Shown here piece by piece: positions 55,287 through 63,154 of a stretch of 64,000 bases of DNA. The stretch is from contig NZ_LMLH01000004.1 in the NCBI RefSeq assembly GCF_001421885.1, positions 1-64,000 on the forward strand. The letters are read 5' to 3'. Under the pieces are notes generated by a model. That model searched no databases. It was not told where the DNA came from and worked only from the letters and a program-made list of their open reading frames with translations. Numbering within the stretch: position 1 is the stretch's first letter; each line of letters begins with the position of its first letter. Origin of the DNA: Pseudomonas sp. Leaf48 (lineage in GTDB: Bacteria > Pseudomonadota > Gammaproteobacteria > Pseudomonadales > Pseudomonadaceae). Both the position numbers and the translations under genes were made by a program.

Positions 55287-56711
55287 ATGTCCTCCGCTGC
55301 ATCATTCCGCACAGAAAATGACCTGCTTGGCGCACTCGAAGTACCTGCGCAAGCGTATTACGGTATCCAGACCCTGCGAGCGGTGAATAACTTCCGCCTC
55401 TCGGGCGTTCCGATCTCGCACTACCCGAAACTGGTTGTCGGTCTGGCCATGGTTAAACAGGCCGCCGCTGACGCCAACCGTGAGCTGGGTCACCTGAGCG
55501 AAGCCAAGCACGCTGCCATCAGCGAAGCCTGTGCACGTCTGATCCGCGGCGACTTCCACGAAGAATTCGTGGTGGACATGATTCAAGGCGGCGCTGGCAC
55601 TTCGACCAACATGAATGCCAACGAAGTGATCGCCAACATCGCACTGGAGACCATGGGTCACCAGAAAGGCGAGTACCAGTACCTGCACCCGAACGATGAC
55701 GTGAACATGGCGCAGTCGACCAACGACGCCTACCCGACGGCCATCCGCCTGGGTCTGCTGTTGGGTCACGACACCCTGCTCGCCAGCCTCGACAGCCTGA
55801 TTCAGGCGTTCGCGGCCAAGGGTAAAGAATTCGATCACGTCCTGAAAATGGGCCGTACCCAACTGCAAGATGCCGTGCCGATGACCCTCGGTCAGGAATT
55901 CCGTGCCTTCGCCACCACCATGGGCGAAGACCTGGCCCGTCTGAAGACGCTGGCCCCGGAACTGCTGACTGAAGTGAACCTGGGCGGCACCGCGATCGGT
56001 ACCGGCATCAACGCCGACCCGCGTTATCAGGCGCTGGCGGTACAGCGTCTGGCGCTGATCAGCGGTCAACCGCTGGTGCCAGCGGCCGACCTGATCGAAG
56101 CCACCTCCGACATGGGCGCCTTCGTGCTGTTCTCCGGGATGCTCAAGCGCACTGCAGTCAAGCTGTCGAAGATCTGCAACGACTTGCGCCTGCTGTCCAG
56201 CGGCCCACGCACCGGCATCAACGAAATCAACCTGCCAGCGCGTCAGCCAGGTAGCTCGATCATGCCCGGCAAGGTCAACCCGGTTATCCCGGAAGCCGTG
56301 AACCAGGTTGCATTCCAGGTCATCGGTAACGACCTGGCGCTGACCATGGCGGCCGAAGGCGGCCAGCTGCAACTGAACGTGATGGAGCCGCTGATCGCTT
56401 TCAAGATCTTCGACTCGATCCGCCTGCTGCAACGCGCCATGGACATGCTGCGCGAGCACTGCATCGTCGGCATCACCGCCAACGAAGCCCGCTGCCGTGA
56501 ACTGGTCGAGCACTCGATCGGCCTGGTCACCGCACTGAACCCATACATCGGCTACAAAAATGCCACCCGTATCGCCGGTATCGCCCTTGAAAGCGGCCGC
56601 GGCGTACTGGAACTGGTGCGCGAAGAAGGTCTGCTCGACGAAGCCATGCTCGCCGACATCCTGCGCCCGGAAAACATGATTGCTCCGCGTCTGGTGCCCC
56701 TGAAGGCATAA
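55287..56711 (+). CDS. aspA: Aspartate ammonia-lyase (aspartase)
   Basis: A 474-residue enzyme of the fumarase/aspartase family that splits aspartate into fumarate and ammonia. The signature GSSIMPGKVNP holds the catalytic Ser loop, and GAGTSTNMNANEVIAN and STNDAYPTAIRL are also conserved. ATG at 55287 gives the usual MSSAASFRTEND; an in-frame ATG four codons upstream (55275) is the alternative. It lies upstream of an alanine symporter and asparaginase, which suggests a joint use of aspartate, asparagine and alanine. Confidence 0.95.
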   Translation: MSSAASFRTENDLLGALEVPAQAYYGIQTLRAVNNFRLSGVPISHYPKLVVGLAMVKQAAADANRELGHLSEAKHAAISEACARLIRGDFHEEFVVDMIQGGAGTSTNMNANEVIANIALETMGHQKGEYQYLHPNDDVNMAQSTNDAYPTAIRLGLLLGHDTLLASLDSLIQAFAAKGKEFDHVLKMGRTQLQDAVPMTLGQEFRAFATTMGEDLARLKTLAPELLTEVNLGGTAIGTGINADPRYQALAVQRLALISGQPLVPAADLIEATSDMGAFVLFSGMLKRTAVKLSKICNDLRLLSSGPRTGINEINLPARQPGSSIMPGKVNPVIPEAVNQVAFQVIGNDLALTMAAEGGQLQLNVMEPLIAFKIFDSIRLLQRAMDMLREHCIVGITANEARCRELVEHSIGLVTALNPYIGYKNATRIAGIALESGRGVLELVREEGLLDEAMLADILRPENMIAPRLVPLKA

Positions 56712-57068
56712 CCTGACACGTTACTTGTAGCACCGCTCACCAGGTCGAGGGACTAGACACCTCTCACCTTTTGAGGGCCTGGAGATCGCTCTGCAGGCCC
56801 TTTTTTTTGATTTTTTTCTGCAAGCAAAACCTGACGCACCACAATAGGGCAGACGAACGGTACGCTCATCGGTATAGTGCCGCCCCTCTTCGCGTGAGCG
56901 GTCGGCGGTAGCGAGACCAGTCACATGCGAAACCCGAACTAATAACAAACCCGCGATATGAAGCCGGGACGAACATCGACCCGCCGTTTGCGCCGAGCGC
57001 AAGCGGAAGTAACTCGATGTGTCTGTCCGGCCAACATTGCCTACACAAAAAACAGCGAGGAATACTCC
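56712..57068. other. 357-nt intergenic region between aspA and the alanine symporter
   Basis: It contains the aspA terminator (56774-56808) and, beyond it, about 260 nt of non-coding sequence before the symporter start. No gene is seen. The symporter is preceded by a good GAGGA ribosome binding site; its promoter must lie here, but I see no near-consensus -35/-10 pair. Confidence 0.55.
56774..56808 (+). terminator. Intrinsic terminator after aspA
   Basis: The stem AGGGCCTG / CAGGCCCT with a 12-nt loop is followed by eight T residues and a further T-rich stretch, 63 nt beyond the aspA stop. Confidence 0.9.
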
Positions 57069-58517
57069 ATGCTCGAAGTCATCAACGACTTCCTCTCAGG
57101 GAAAGTACTGATCGTGCTCATTGTCGGGCTCGGTAGCTACTTCACGATCCGCTCGCGTTTCGTTCAACTGCGTCACTTCTTCCACATGTTCACGGTTTTC
57201 GGCGACAGCCTCAAAAGCAGCGCCGGGCAACTCAGTTCGTTCCAGGCCTTGATGCTCAGCCTGGCCGGCCGAGTTGGAGCGGGTAACATCGCCGGTGTCG
57301 GCATCGCCGTAACCCTCGGCGGCCCCGGTGCAGTGTTCTGGATGTGGGTAACCGCGCTGGTCGGCATGTCCAGCAGCTTCTTCGAATGCTCCCTCGGCCA
57401 GCTCTACAAGCGCTGTGATTCCGAAGGCCAGTTCCGTGGCGGCCCGTCCTATTACATCCAGCACGGCCTGCAAAAACGCTGGCTGGGCATGGTCATGGCG
57501 TTCCTCCTGCTGGTGACCTTCGGCTTCGCCTTCAACGGCTTGCAAGCCCATGCCGTGACCCATTCGCTGAACAATGCATTCGGCTTCGACACCACTTGGA
57601 CCGGCATCGGTCTGGCTGCACTGCTGGGCCTGGTGTTCATCGGCGGGATCAAACGCATCGCCAAGGTCGCCGACCTGCTGGTGCCGGTGAAAACACTGGC
57701 GTATATCGGCGTGACCATCTACGTGATCGTGCTGCAATTCGACCAGGTGCCGGGCATGCTGATGACCATTGTCAAAAGCGCGTTCGGTCTGGACCAAGCC
57801 TTCGGCGGCCTGATCGGCACTGCAATCGTCATGGGCGTGAAGCGCGGCGTGTTCGCCAACGAAGCCGGTCTCGGCAGTGCGCCAAACGTGGCCGCCGTCG
57901 CGTCGGTCGAGCATCCGGTAGCCCAAGGTGTGGTGCAGGCGTTCAGCGTGTTCCTCGACACCTTCGTGATCTGCACCTGCACCGCGCTGCTGATCCTGCT
58001 GTCGGGCTTCTACACCCCAGGCTTCGAAGGTGACGGCATCGCGCTGACCCAGAACTCCCTGGCCGCCGTGGTCGGTGACTGGGGCCGGATGTTCATTTCC
58101 GTGGCGCTGGCATTGTTCGTGTTCACCTCGATCCTCTACAACTACTACCTGGGCGAGAGCAACCTGCGCTTTATGATCGGTGAAAACCGCAAGGCATTGA
58201 TGGGTTACCGTGCGCTGGTACTGATGCTGATCTTCTGGGGTGCCATCGAAAACCTCGGTACCGTGTTCGCCTTTGCCGACATCACCATGACCATGCTCGC
58301 GTTCGTCAACCTGATCGCCCTGTTCCTGCTGTTCAAGGTCGGTATGCGCATCCTGCGTGACTACGATGACCAGCGCGCTGCCGGGATCAAGACGCCGGTG
58401 TTCGATTCGAGCAAATTCCCCGATCTGGATCTCGATCGCCAGGCATGGCCGGCCAATCCGCCTGCCGCTGCTCAAGCTCAGGCCGAGCAACAAGGCGTGA
58501 CCGCAGCGCAACGCTGA
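57069..58517 (+). CDS. Sodium:alanine symporter (AGCS family)
   Basis: A 482-residue inner-membrane protein with about ten to twelve hydrophobic helices. The AGCS family features are GRVGAGNIAGVGIAVTLGGPGAVFWMWV and GVFANEAGLGSAPNVAAVA. It carries alanine, glycine or related amino acids with Na+. The start MLEVINDFLSGK has GAGGA 7 nt upstream; a longer in-frame reading has no support. It stands between aspA and asparaginase. Confidence 0.9.
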   Translation: MLEVINDFLSGKVLIVLIVGLGSYFTIRSRFVQLRHFFHMFTVFGDSLKSSAGQLSSFQALMLSLAGRVGAGNIAGVGIAVTLGGPGAVFWMWVTALVGMSSSFFECSLGQLYKRCDSEGQFRGGPSYYIQHGLQKRWLGMVMAFLLLVTFGFAFNGLQAHAVTHSLNNAFGFDTTWTGIGLAALLGLVFIGGIKRIAKVADLLVPVKTLAYIGVTIYVIVLQFDQVPGMLMTIVKSAFGLDQAFGGLIGTAIVMGVKRGVFANEAGLGSAPNVAAVASVEHPVAQGVVQAFSVFLDTFVICTCTALLILLSGFYTPGFEGDGIALTQNSLAAVVGDWGRMFISVALALFVFTSILYNYYLGESNLRFMIGENRKALMGYRALVLMLIFWGAIENLGTVFAFADITMTMLAFVNLIALFLLFKVGMRILRDYDDQRAAGIKTPVFDSSKFPDLDLDRQAWPANPPAAAQAQAEQQGVTAAQR

Positions 58518-58539
58518 TCGGTTAAAGTGCGCAATCCCT

Positions 58540-58567
58540 TGTGGGAGCGAGCCTGCTCGCTCCCACA
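58540..58567. repeat. Single REP palindrome
   Basis: TGTGGGAGCGAG / CTCGCTCCCACA form a 12-bp perfect stem with a 4-nt loop. It is a lone REP copy, between the symporter and ansA. Confidence 0.85.
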
Positions 58568-58594
58568 GGACGTCATTGTTCTCGGAGAACCTCC

Positions 58595-59599
58595 ATGAAT
58601 TCGTCGACCTACCCTGCCGCTCAGCACGTCATGGTGCTCTACACCGGTGGCACCATCGGCATGCAGGCCAGCGCCCACGGGCTGGCCCCGGCGTCCGGTT
58701 TCGAAGCGCGGATGCGAGACTACCTGCACAGCCAACCGCAATTGGTGGTGCCACAGTGGCGCTTTCGCGAGATGTCGCCACTGATCGACAGCGCCAACAT
58801 GACCCCGACCTACTGGCAGCAACTGCGCGAAGCCGTAGTCGACGCCGTCGATGTGCAAGGTTGCGACAGCGTACTGATCCTGCATGGCACCGATACCCTG
58901 GCCTATAGCGCCGCGGCCATGAGTTTTCAGTTGTTGGGCATGCAGGCCCGCGTGTGCTTCACCGGCTCAATGCTTCCGGCCGGCGCAACTGACAGTGATG
59001 CCTGGGAAAACCTCAGCGGCGCGCTGGTTGCCTTGGGCCAGGGCCTGGCGCCGGGCGTACACCTGTACTTCCACGGGGAGCTGCTGGATCCGACGCGCTG
59101 CGCGAAAGTACGCAGTTTTGGCCGGCATCCGTTCAAGCGTCTGGCGCGTCAGGGTGGTGGCGAGAAGGCGATTTCGACTCCCGCCGCACTGAGTTACAAC
59201 CAGCCACGGCAGTTGGCGAATGTTGCCGTGCTGCCACTGTTTCCCGGTGTCGGTTCCGAGGTTGTGAATGGCTTGATCAACAGCGGCATTCAAGGCCTGG
59301 TTCTCGAGTGCTACGGCAGTGGCACCGGACCCAGTGACAACCCTGAGTTCCTCGCCAGCCTCGGCCGTGCGCGGGACAACGGCGTGGTCGTGGTCGCGGT
59401 AACGCAGTGCCATGAAGGCGGCGTCAAGCTGGACGTGTACGAGGCTGGCAGCCGTTTGCGTGGCGTTGGCGTATTGTCCGGCGGCGGGATGACCCGTGAG
59501 GCCGCGTTCGGCAAGCTGCATGCGCTGCTGGGTGCAGGGCTTGAAACGCAAGAAGTCCGCCGACTCGTTGAGCTCGACCTTTGCGGCGAGTTGAGCTGA
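58595..59599 (+). CDS. ansA: Type I L-asparaginase
   Basis: A 334-residue asparaginase. The first catalytic threonine motif LYTGGTIGM (Thr17/Thr20) and the second LHGTDTLAYSAAAM with the Thr-Asp pair are intact. It hydrolyses asparagine to aspartate and ammonia. No signal peptide is present, consistent with the cytoplasmic type I enzyme. The start at 58595 has CGGAGAA in front. It feeds aspartate to the aspartase encoded upstream. Confidence 0.92.
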   Translation: MNSSTYPAAQHVMVLYTGGTIGMQASAHGLAPASGFEARMRDYLHSQPQLVVPQWRFREMSPLIDSANMTPTYWQQLREAVVDAVDVQGCDSVLILHGTDTLAYSAAAMSFQLLGMQARVCFTGSMLPAGATDSDAWENLSGALVALGQGLAPGVHLYFHGELLDPTRCAKVRSFGRHPFKRLARQGGGEKAISTPAALSYNQPRQLANVAVLPLFPGVGSEVVNGLINSGIQGLVLECYGSGTGPSDNPEFLASLGRARDNGVVVVAVTQCHEGGVKLDVYEAGSRLRGVGVLSGGGMTREAAFGKLHALLGAGLETQEVRRLVELDLCGELS

Positions 59600-59611
59600 C
59601 AGAACACAAAA

Positions 59612-59642
59612 CCTGTGGCGCGAGCAAGCTCGCTCCCACAGG
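59612..59642. repeat. Single REP palindrome, diverged
   Basis: CCTGTGGCGCGAGC / GCTCGCTCCCACAGG form an imperfect palindrome between the convergent ansA and MocR genes. Confidence 0.75.
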
Positions 59643-59669
59643 CAATAAAAAAATCCTGGCGATTGATCG

Positions 59670-61217
59670 TCAGCGCCACACGTTTTGAAGACGACCAAGC
59701 GCTTCGCTGATCGCGGCTTCAGGCACTGCCGCAAACCCCAGGACCAGTCCTGCTCGCAGGTCCATCGGGGTTTGTGAATCCGGCAGCCAATAACTGCTGA
59801 GGGCATTGATCTCGACATCGACACTCGCAGCTTTCTCGATCAGCTCCTGCTCGCGGGCCCAGGACTCGACAGGCACCGTCATATGCAGCCCTGCCGCGAC
59901 AGTCGGCAGGCTGCCCACACCGGGAATATCCTTCGGCCAACCGGCCAGCAAGGTGTTGCGTCGGCTCAGGGCCGCGCGGCGCATGCGCCGCACGTGCCGC
60001 TGGAAATGCCCGGCCGCCATGAACTCGGCCATCACCGCCTGGGTGCTGACCTCGGAGTGACGTACGTCCACGGCACGGCGCCGGGAAAACGCGTCCACCA
60101 GCCCCATAGGCAACACCAGATATCCCAGGCGTAATGCCGGAAACGCCACTTTGCCGAAGGTGCCCACGTAAAGTACCCGTCCTTGCCGGTCCAACGCCGC
60201 CAGAGGTGCCAGAGGCGCACCGCTGTAGCGGTACTCGCCATCGTAATCATCCTCGACTATCCAGCCCTGGCTACGCTCGGCCCAGGCCAGCAGCTCCAGG
60301 CGCCGAGCGAGGCTCATGACCACGCCTGCGGGGTACTGGTGTGACGGCGTAACATACGCCAGCCGGCAATCACCGAGCCTCGCCAGCTCACCACAGTCGA
60401 TACCCTCGCCGTCCACCGCCACCCCATGCAAACGCGCCCCGGCAACGGCGAAGGCATGAGCGGCTGCCCGATACCCGGGATTTTCAATCGCCACCCCAGC
60501 GCCCGGCTCCACCAACAACTGTGCACAAAGGCTAATCCCCTGCTGCGCGCCACTGGTGATCACAATTTGCTCAGCGGTGCATTGCATGCCACGGGAACTG
60601 CGCAAGTAGGCGGCAATCATTCCACGCAGCCGCGCATCGCCGGCCGGATCGCCGTAACACAGTTGCTGCAAATCCGGTTTGCGCCAGAAAGCCGCGTTCA
60701 GCTTGGCCCAGACCTCAAAAGGGAATAGATCAAAAGCCGGAACACCGACTCGAAATGCACGGGGCGGACCACTTGGGGGCATGGCCAAATGGTTCTTTTC
60801 GACGCGAGTCAACGCATCACTGTGGATAACTTTGCTGGATGGATCCACAGGTAAATCGGACCAATTTGTGGATAAGGCTGTGGGTAAGCCTGTTGAAAAC
60901 CCTGTGGATACTTTTGTGGATAATTTTTTTGCCGACAGTGCCGCCTGAGGCAACTGCGCCACATAAGTACCGTCACCGACTCGCCCCTCAATGAAGCCTT
61001 CGGCATACAGCTGGTCGTAGGCCCGCACTACGCTATTGCGCGAAATCGCTAACGCCGCTGCCAGGTCACGACTGGCGGGAAGACGCGTACCGCTGGCCAA
61101 TCGACCGTCGAGGACGCGAAGGCGCAGCGCCTGATAAAGCTGGCGGCTCAGCCCCTGACGGCGATCAAGTTCAATGCCCGCAGGGTTGAAGGATAGCGAA
61201 AGCGGCACGTCCGACAT
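59670..61217 (-). CDS. MocR-type PLP-dependent transcriptional regulator
   Basis: A 515-residue fusion of an N-terminal GntR winged helix (about 15-85: ASGTRLPASRDLAAALAISRNSVVRAYDQL) with a C-terminal class I aminotransferase fold (about 150-515). The PLP lysine is in VGTFGKVAFPALRLGY. The linker (about 90-135) is unusual: five in-frame copies of (L/V/F)(S/P)T plus one residue, encoded by DnaA-box-like 9-mers. It is divergent from the paiB operon, whose promoter overlaps candidate half-sites, so it likely controls that operon. Confidence 0.9.
   Translation of the reverse strand: MSDVPLSLSFNPAGIELDRRQGLSRQLYQALRLRVLDGRLASGTRLPASRDLAAALAISRNSVVRAYDQLYAEGFIEGRVGDGTYVAQLPQAALSAKKLSTKVSTGFSTGLPTALSTNWSDLPVDPSSKVIHSDALTRVEKNHLAMPPSGPPRAFRVGVPAFDLFPFEVWAKLNAAFWRKPDLQQLCYGDPAGDARLRGMIAAYLRSSRGMQCTAEQIVITSGAQQGISLCAQLLVEPGAGVAIENPGYRAAAHAFAVAGARLHGVAVDGEGIDCGELARLGDCRLAYVTPSHQYPAGVVMSLARRLELLAWAERSQGWIVEDDYDGEYRYSGAPLAPLAALDRQGRVLYVGTFGKVAFPALRLGYLVLPMGLVDAFSRRRAVDVRHSEVSTQAVMAEFMAAGHFQRHVRRMRRAALSRRNTLLAGWPKDIPGVGSLPTVAAGLHMTVPVESWAREQELIEKAASVDVEINALSSYWLPDSQTPMDLRAGLVLGFAAVPEAAISEALGRLQNVWR
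60821..60923 (-). repeat. Cluster of DnaA-box-like sites within the MocR linker
   Basis: Read on the minus strand, five 9-mers at an exact 12-bp period (60923-60867) read TTATCCACA, GTATCCACA, TTTTCAACA, TTACCCACA and TTATCCACA. Another perfect TTATCCACA lies at 60829-60821, out of frame. The DnaA consensus is TTATNCACA. The codon TTA is rare in this genome type, which hints that the DNA sequence itself may be conserved. Confidence 0.6.
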
Positions 61218-61223
61218 GGTAAT

Positions 61224-61266
61224 GGACCTATGAAATTGGTCATTAATGGCTCTTACAACAGACCAA
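61224..61266. promoter_or_regulatory. Half-sites between mocR and paiB, probable MocR operator
   Basis: ATGGACC (61222-61228), TTGGTC (61236-61241) and GACCAA (61261-61266) are related half-sites. TTGGTC and GACCAA form a 6-bp inverted repeat with 19 nt between. The last one lies within the paiB -35/-10 spacer. Assignment to the MocR protein is inferred from position. Confidence 0.5.
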
Positions 61267-61281
61267 TAGCCTGCCTAGGAT
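61253..61281 (+). promoter_or_regulatory. Promoter of the paiB-GNAT operon
   Basis: -35 TTACAA (61253-61258), 17 nt, then -10 TAGGAT (61276-61281). The start of paiB lies 28 nt further on. Confidence 0.55.
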
Positions 61282-61308
61282 GCAGACATTCTCCAAGGAA
61301 AACTTTCC

Positions 61309-61938
61309 ATGTACTTACCCAGAGCTTTTGCCATCGACGACTTACAGGAACTGCAGCAGCAGATCCACTGCACCCGCCTTGCCATGCTGGTCACCCATGG
61401 TGAACAAGGCCTGCAGGCCAGCCACTTGCCGTTACTGCTGAACACCGAACAAGGCCCGAACGGCACCCTCTACGGTCACTTCGCCAAAGCTAACCCGCAA
61501 TGGAAGGAGTTGCAGAACGGTGCCGAGGCGCTGGTGATATTTGCCGGAGCGGACGCTTACGTGAGCCCCGGGTTCTATCCGAGCAAGGCCGAGCACGGCA
61601 AAGTAGTGCCGACCTGGAACTACGTCGCGGTACACGCATATGGCACTGCCGAAGTGTTTACCGACGCCCAGCGCCTGCTCCATCTGGTCAGCAGCCTGAC
61701 TGATCGTCATGAGGCCGGTCAGGCCCGCCCATGGAAAGTCGCCGACGCCCCCGCCGATTACATCGATGGCATGCTCAAGGCCATCGTCGGTTTTGCCCTG
61801 CCGATCCAGCGCCTGGAAGGCAAACGCAAACTCGGTCAGAACCGCAATAGTGCAGACATCGCCGGCGTGCGCGAAGGGCTCAGTGCCAGCCCTGATGCCC
61901 GCGACCAGGCAGTAGCCCACCTGATGCCCAAGGAATGA
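61309..61938 (+). CDS. PaiB family FMN-binding protein
   Basis: A 209-residue split-barrel FMN-binding protein of the PaiB group. Typical segments are MYLPRAFAIDD at the start, GTLYGHFAKANPQWKEL and PTWNYVAVHAYG. In Bacillus, PaiB is a putative negative regulator that sits beside the PaiA acetyltransferase. Here, two acetyltransferase genes follow in the same operon. Its stop overlaps codons just before the next start, so translation is coupled. Confidence 0.87.
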   Translation: MYLPRAFAIDDLQELQQQIHCTRLAMLVTHGEQGLQASHLPLLLNTEQGPNGTLYGHFAKANPQWKELQNGAEALVIFAGADAYVSPGFYPSKAEHGKVVPTWNYVAVHAYGTAEVFTDAQRLLHLVSSLTDRHEAGQARPWKVADAPADYIDGMLKAIVGFALPIQRLEGKRKLGQNRNSADIAGVREGLSASPDARDQAVAHLMPKE

Positions 61939-61940
61939 AC

Positions 61941-62387
61941 ATGACTCAGATCGAAATCCGCCAGGTCAGCGCCGACGATTACGCCGCCTGGCTGCCGTTG
62001 TGGCAGGCGTACCTGCGCTTCTACAACACCGATCTGCCGCAAGCCGTCACCCAAAGCACCTGGCAGCGCATGCTCGACCCTAACGAACCGACCCACGCAG
62101 CCCTCGCCTGGGCAGACGGCAAAGCCGTGGGCATGGTGCATTTCATCTACCATCGTTCGAACTGGAGCATCGAGAACTCCTGCTACCTGCAGGACCTGCT
62201 GGTGACACCTGAAACACGGGGCACCGGCGTCGGCCGGCAACTGATTGAGTTCGTCTACTCCACGGCCAAGGCAGACGGTTGCTGTAAGGTGCATTGGCTG
62301 ACCCACGAAACCAACGCTACCGCGATCCAGCTCTATGAACGCATCGCCGAGCGCCCCGGTTTCATCCAGTTTCGCAAAGCCATTTAA
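61941..62387 (+). CDS. GNAT family N-acetyltransferase
   Basis: A 148-residue GNAT protein. The acetyl-CoA pyrophosphate-binding motif is visible as VTPETRGTGVGRQLIEFV (Q/RxxGxG/A). The start at 61941 has AAGGA 7 nt upstream and is preferred over an in-frame ATG two codons earlier. The substrate is unknown. It sits between PaiB and a second acetyltransferase gene. Confidence 0.88.
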   Translation: MTQIEIRQVSADDYAAWLPLWQAYLRFYNTDLPQAVTQSTWQRMLDPNEPTHAALAWADGKAVGMVHFIYHRSNWSIENSCYLQDLLVTPETRGTGVGRQLIEFVYSTAKADGCCKVHWLTHETNATAIQLYERIAERPGFIQFRKAI

Positions 62388-62404
62388 GGTTCAAGGAGAA
62401 CAGC

Positions 62405-63076
62405 ATGACGACTTCACCCGCCGACTGGAAAGGCGCCCCGGCCCCCGCGACTCAGCTAATCGAAGGCCGTTTCATCCGCCTGGAAAAACTCGACCCGGCG
62501 CGCCACGGCGACGGCTTGTTCAACGCCCTGCAAGGCCCTGGCGCCGACCCGAAGCTATGGGATTACTTGCCGTACGGCCCATTCCCCGAGCGCAGTGCGT
62601 TCCACGATTGGCTGAACAATCATGCCGCTAACAGTGATCCGTACTTCTTCAGCGTGATCGACAAAGCGACGGGCGAAGTCCAAGGCATTCTCAGCCTGAT
62701 GTCGATCGTTCCGGCCCAGGGCCGTATCGAAATCGGCCACGTCACCTTTGGCGCGCCAATGCAGCGCTCGCCGAAGAGTACCGAGGCGGTTTACCTGCTG
62801 GCTAAAGAATCCTTTGCCCTGGGTTACCGTCGCCTGGAATGGAAATGCAACAACGACAACGCCCGCTCCAAATACGCGGCCGAGCGCCTGGGCTTCAGTT
62901 TTGAAGGCGTGTTCCGCCAGCACATGGTGGTCAAGGGCAAGAATCGCGACACGGCGTGGTACTCGATTCTCGACTCGGAATGGCCGGCAATCGGCGCGGG
63001 GTTCGAGCACTGGTTGAGTGATGAGAACCAGACGGCGTCGGGGCAGGTAAAAGGGTTGGTGGAGTGCCGGGGCTAA
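62405..63076 (+). CDS. GNAT family N-acetyltransferase, RimJ/RimL type
   Basis: A 223-residue GNAT of the RimJ/RimL-like group (GRFIRLEKLDPARHG at the start, IEIGHVTFGAPMQRSPKSTEAVYLLAKESFALGYRRLEWKCNNDNARSKYAAERLGF in the core, broken here only by my wording). It could acetylate a protein N-terminus or a small molecule. The start has AAGGAGAACAGC upstream. It is the third gene of the paiB operon, 17 nt after the previous. Confidence 0.86.
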   Translation: MTTSPADWKGAPAPATQLIEGRFIRLEKLDPARHGDGLFNALQGPGADPKLWDYLPYGPFPERSAFHDWLNNHAANSDPYFFSVIDKATGEVQGILSLMSIVPAQGRIEIGHVTFGAPMQRSPKSTEAVYLLAKESFALGYRRLEWKCNNDNARSKYAAERLGFSFEGVFRQHMVVKGKNRDTAWYSILDSEWPAIGAGFEHWLSDENQTASGQVKGLVECRG

Positions 63077-63094
63077 GGCCTCTCAAATTGCGGA

Positions 63095-63121
63095 CAAAAA
63101 AAGGGGAGCACATGCTCCCCC
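63095..63121 (-). terminator. Intrinsic terminator of the oadA gene, usable from both sides
   Basis: The stem GGGGAGCA / TGCTCCCC is preceded by seven A residues, which read as a T-run on the minus strand. It lies 33 nt past the stop of the minus-strand gene at 63155 and 18 nt past the stop of the plus-strand GNAT gene. Confidence 0.85.
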
Positions 63122-63154
63122 GAGGTATAAAGCGTTTGTATCGAGGCTGTTAAA

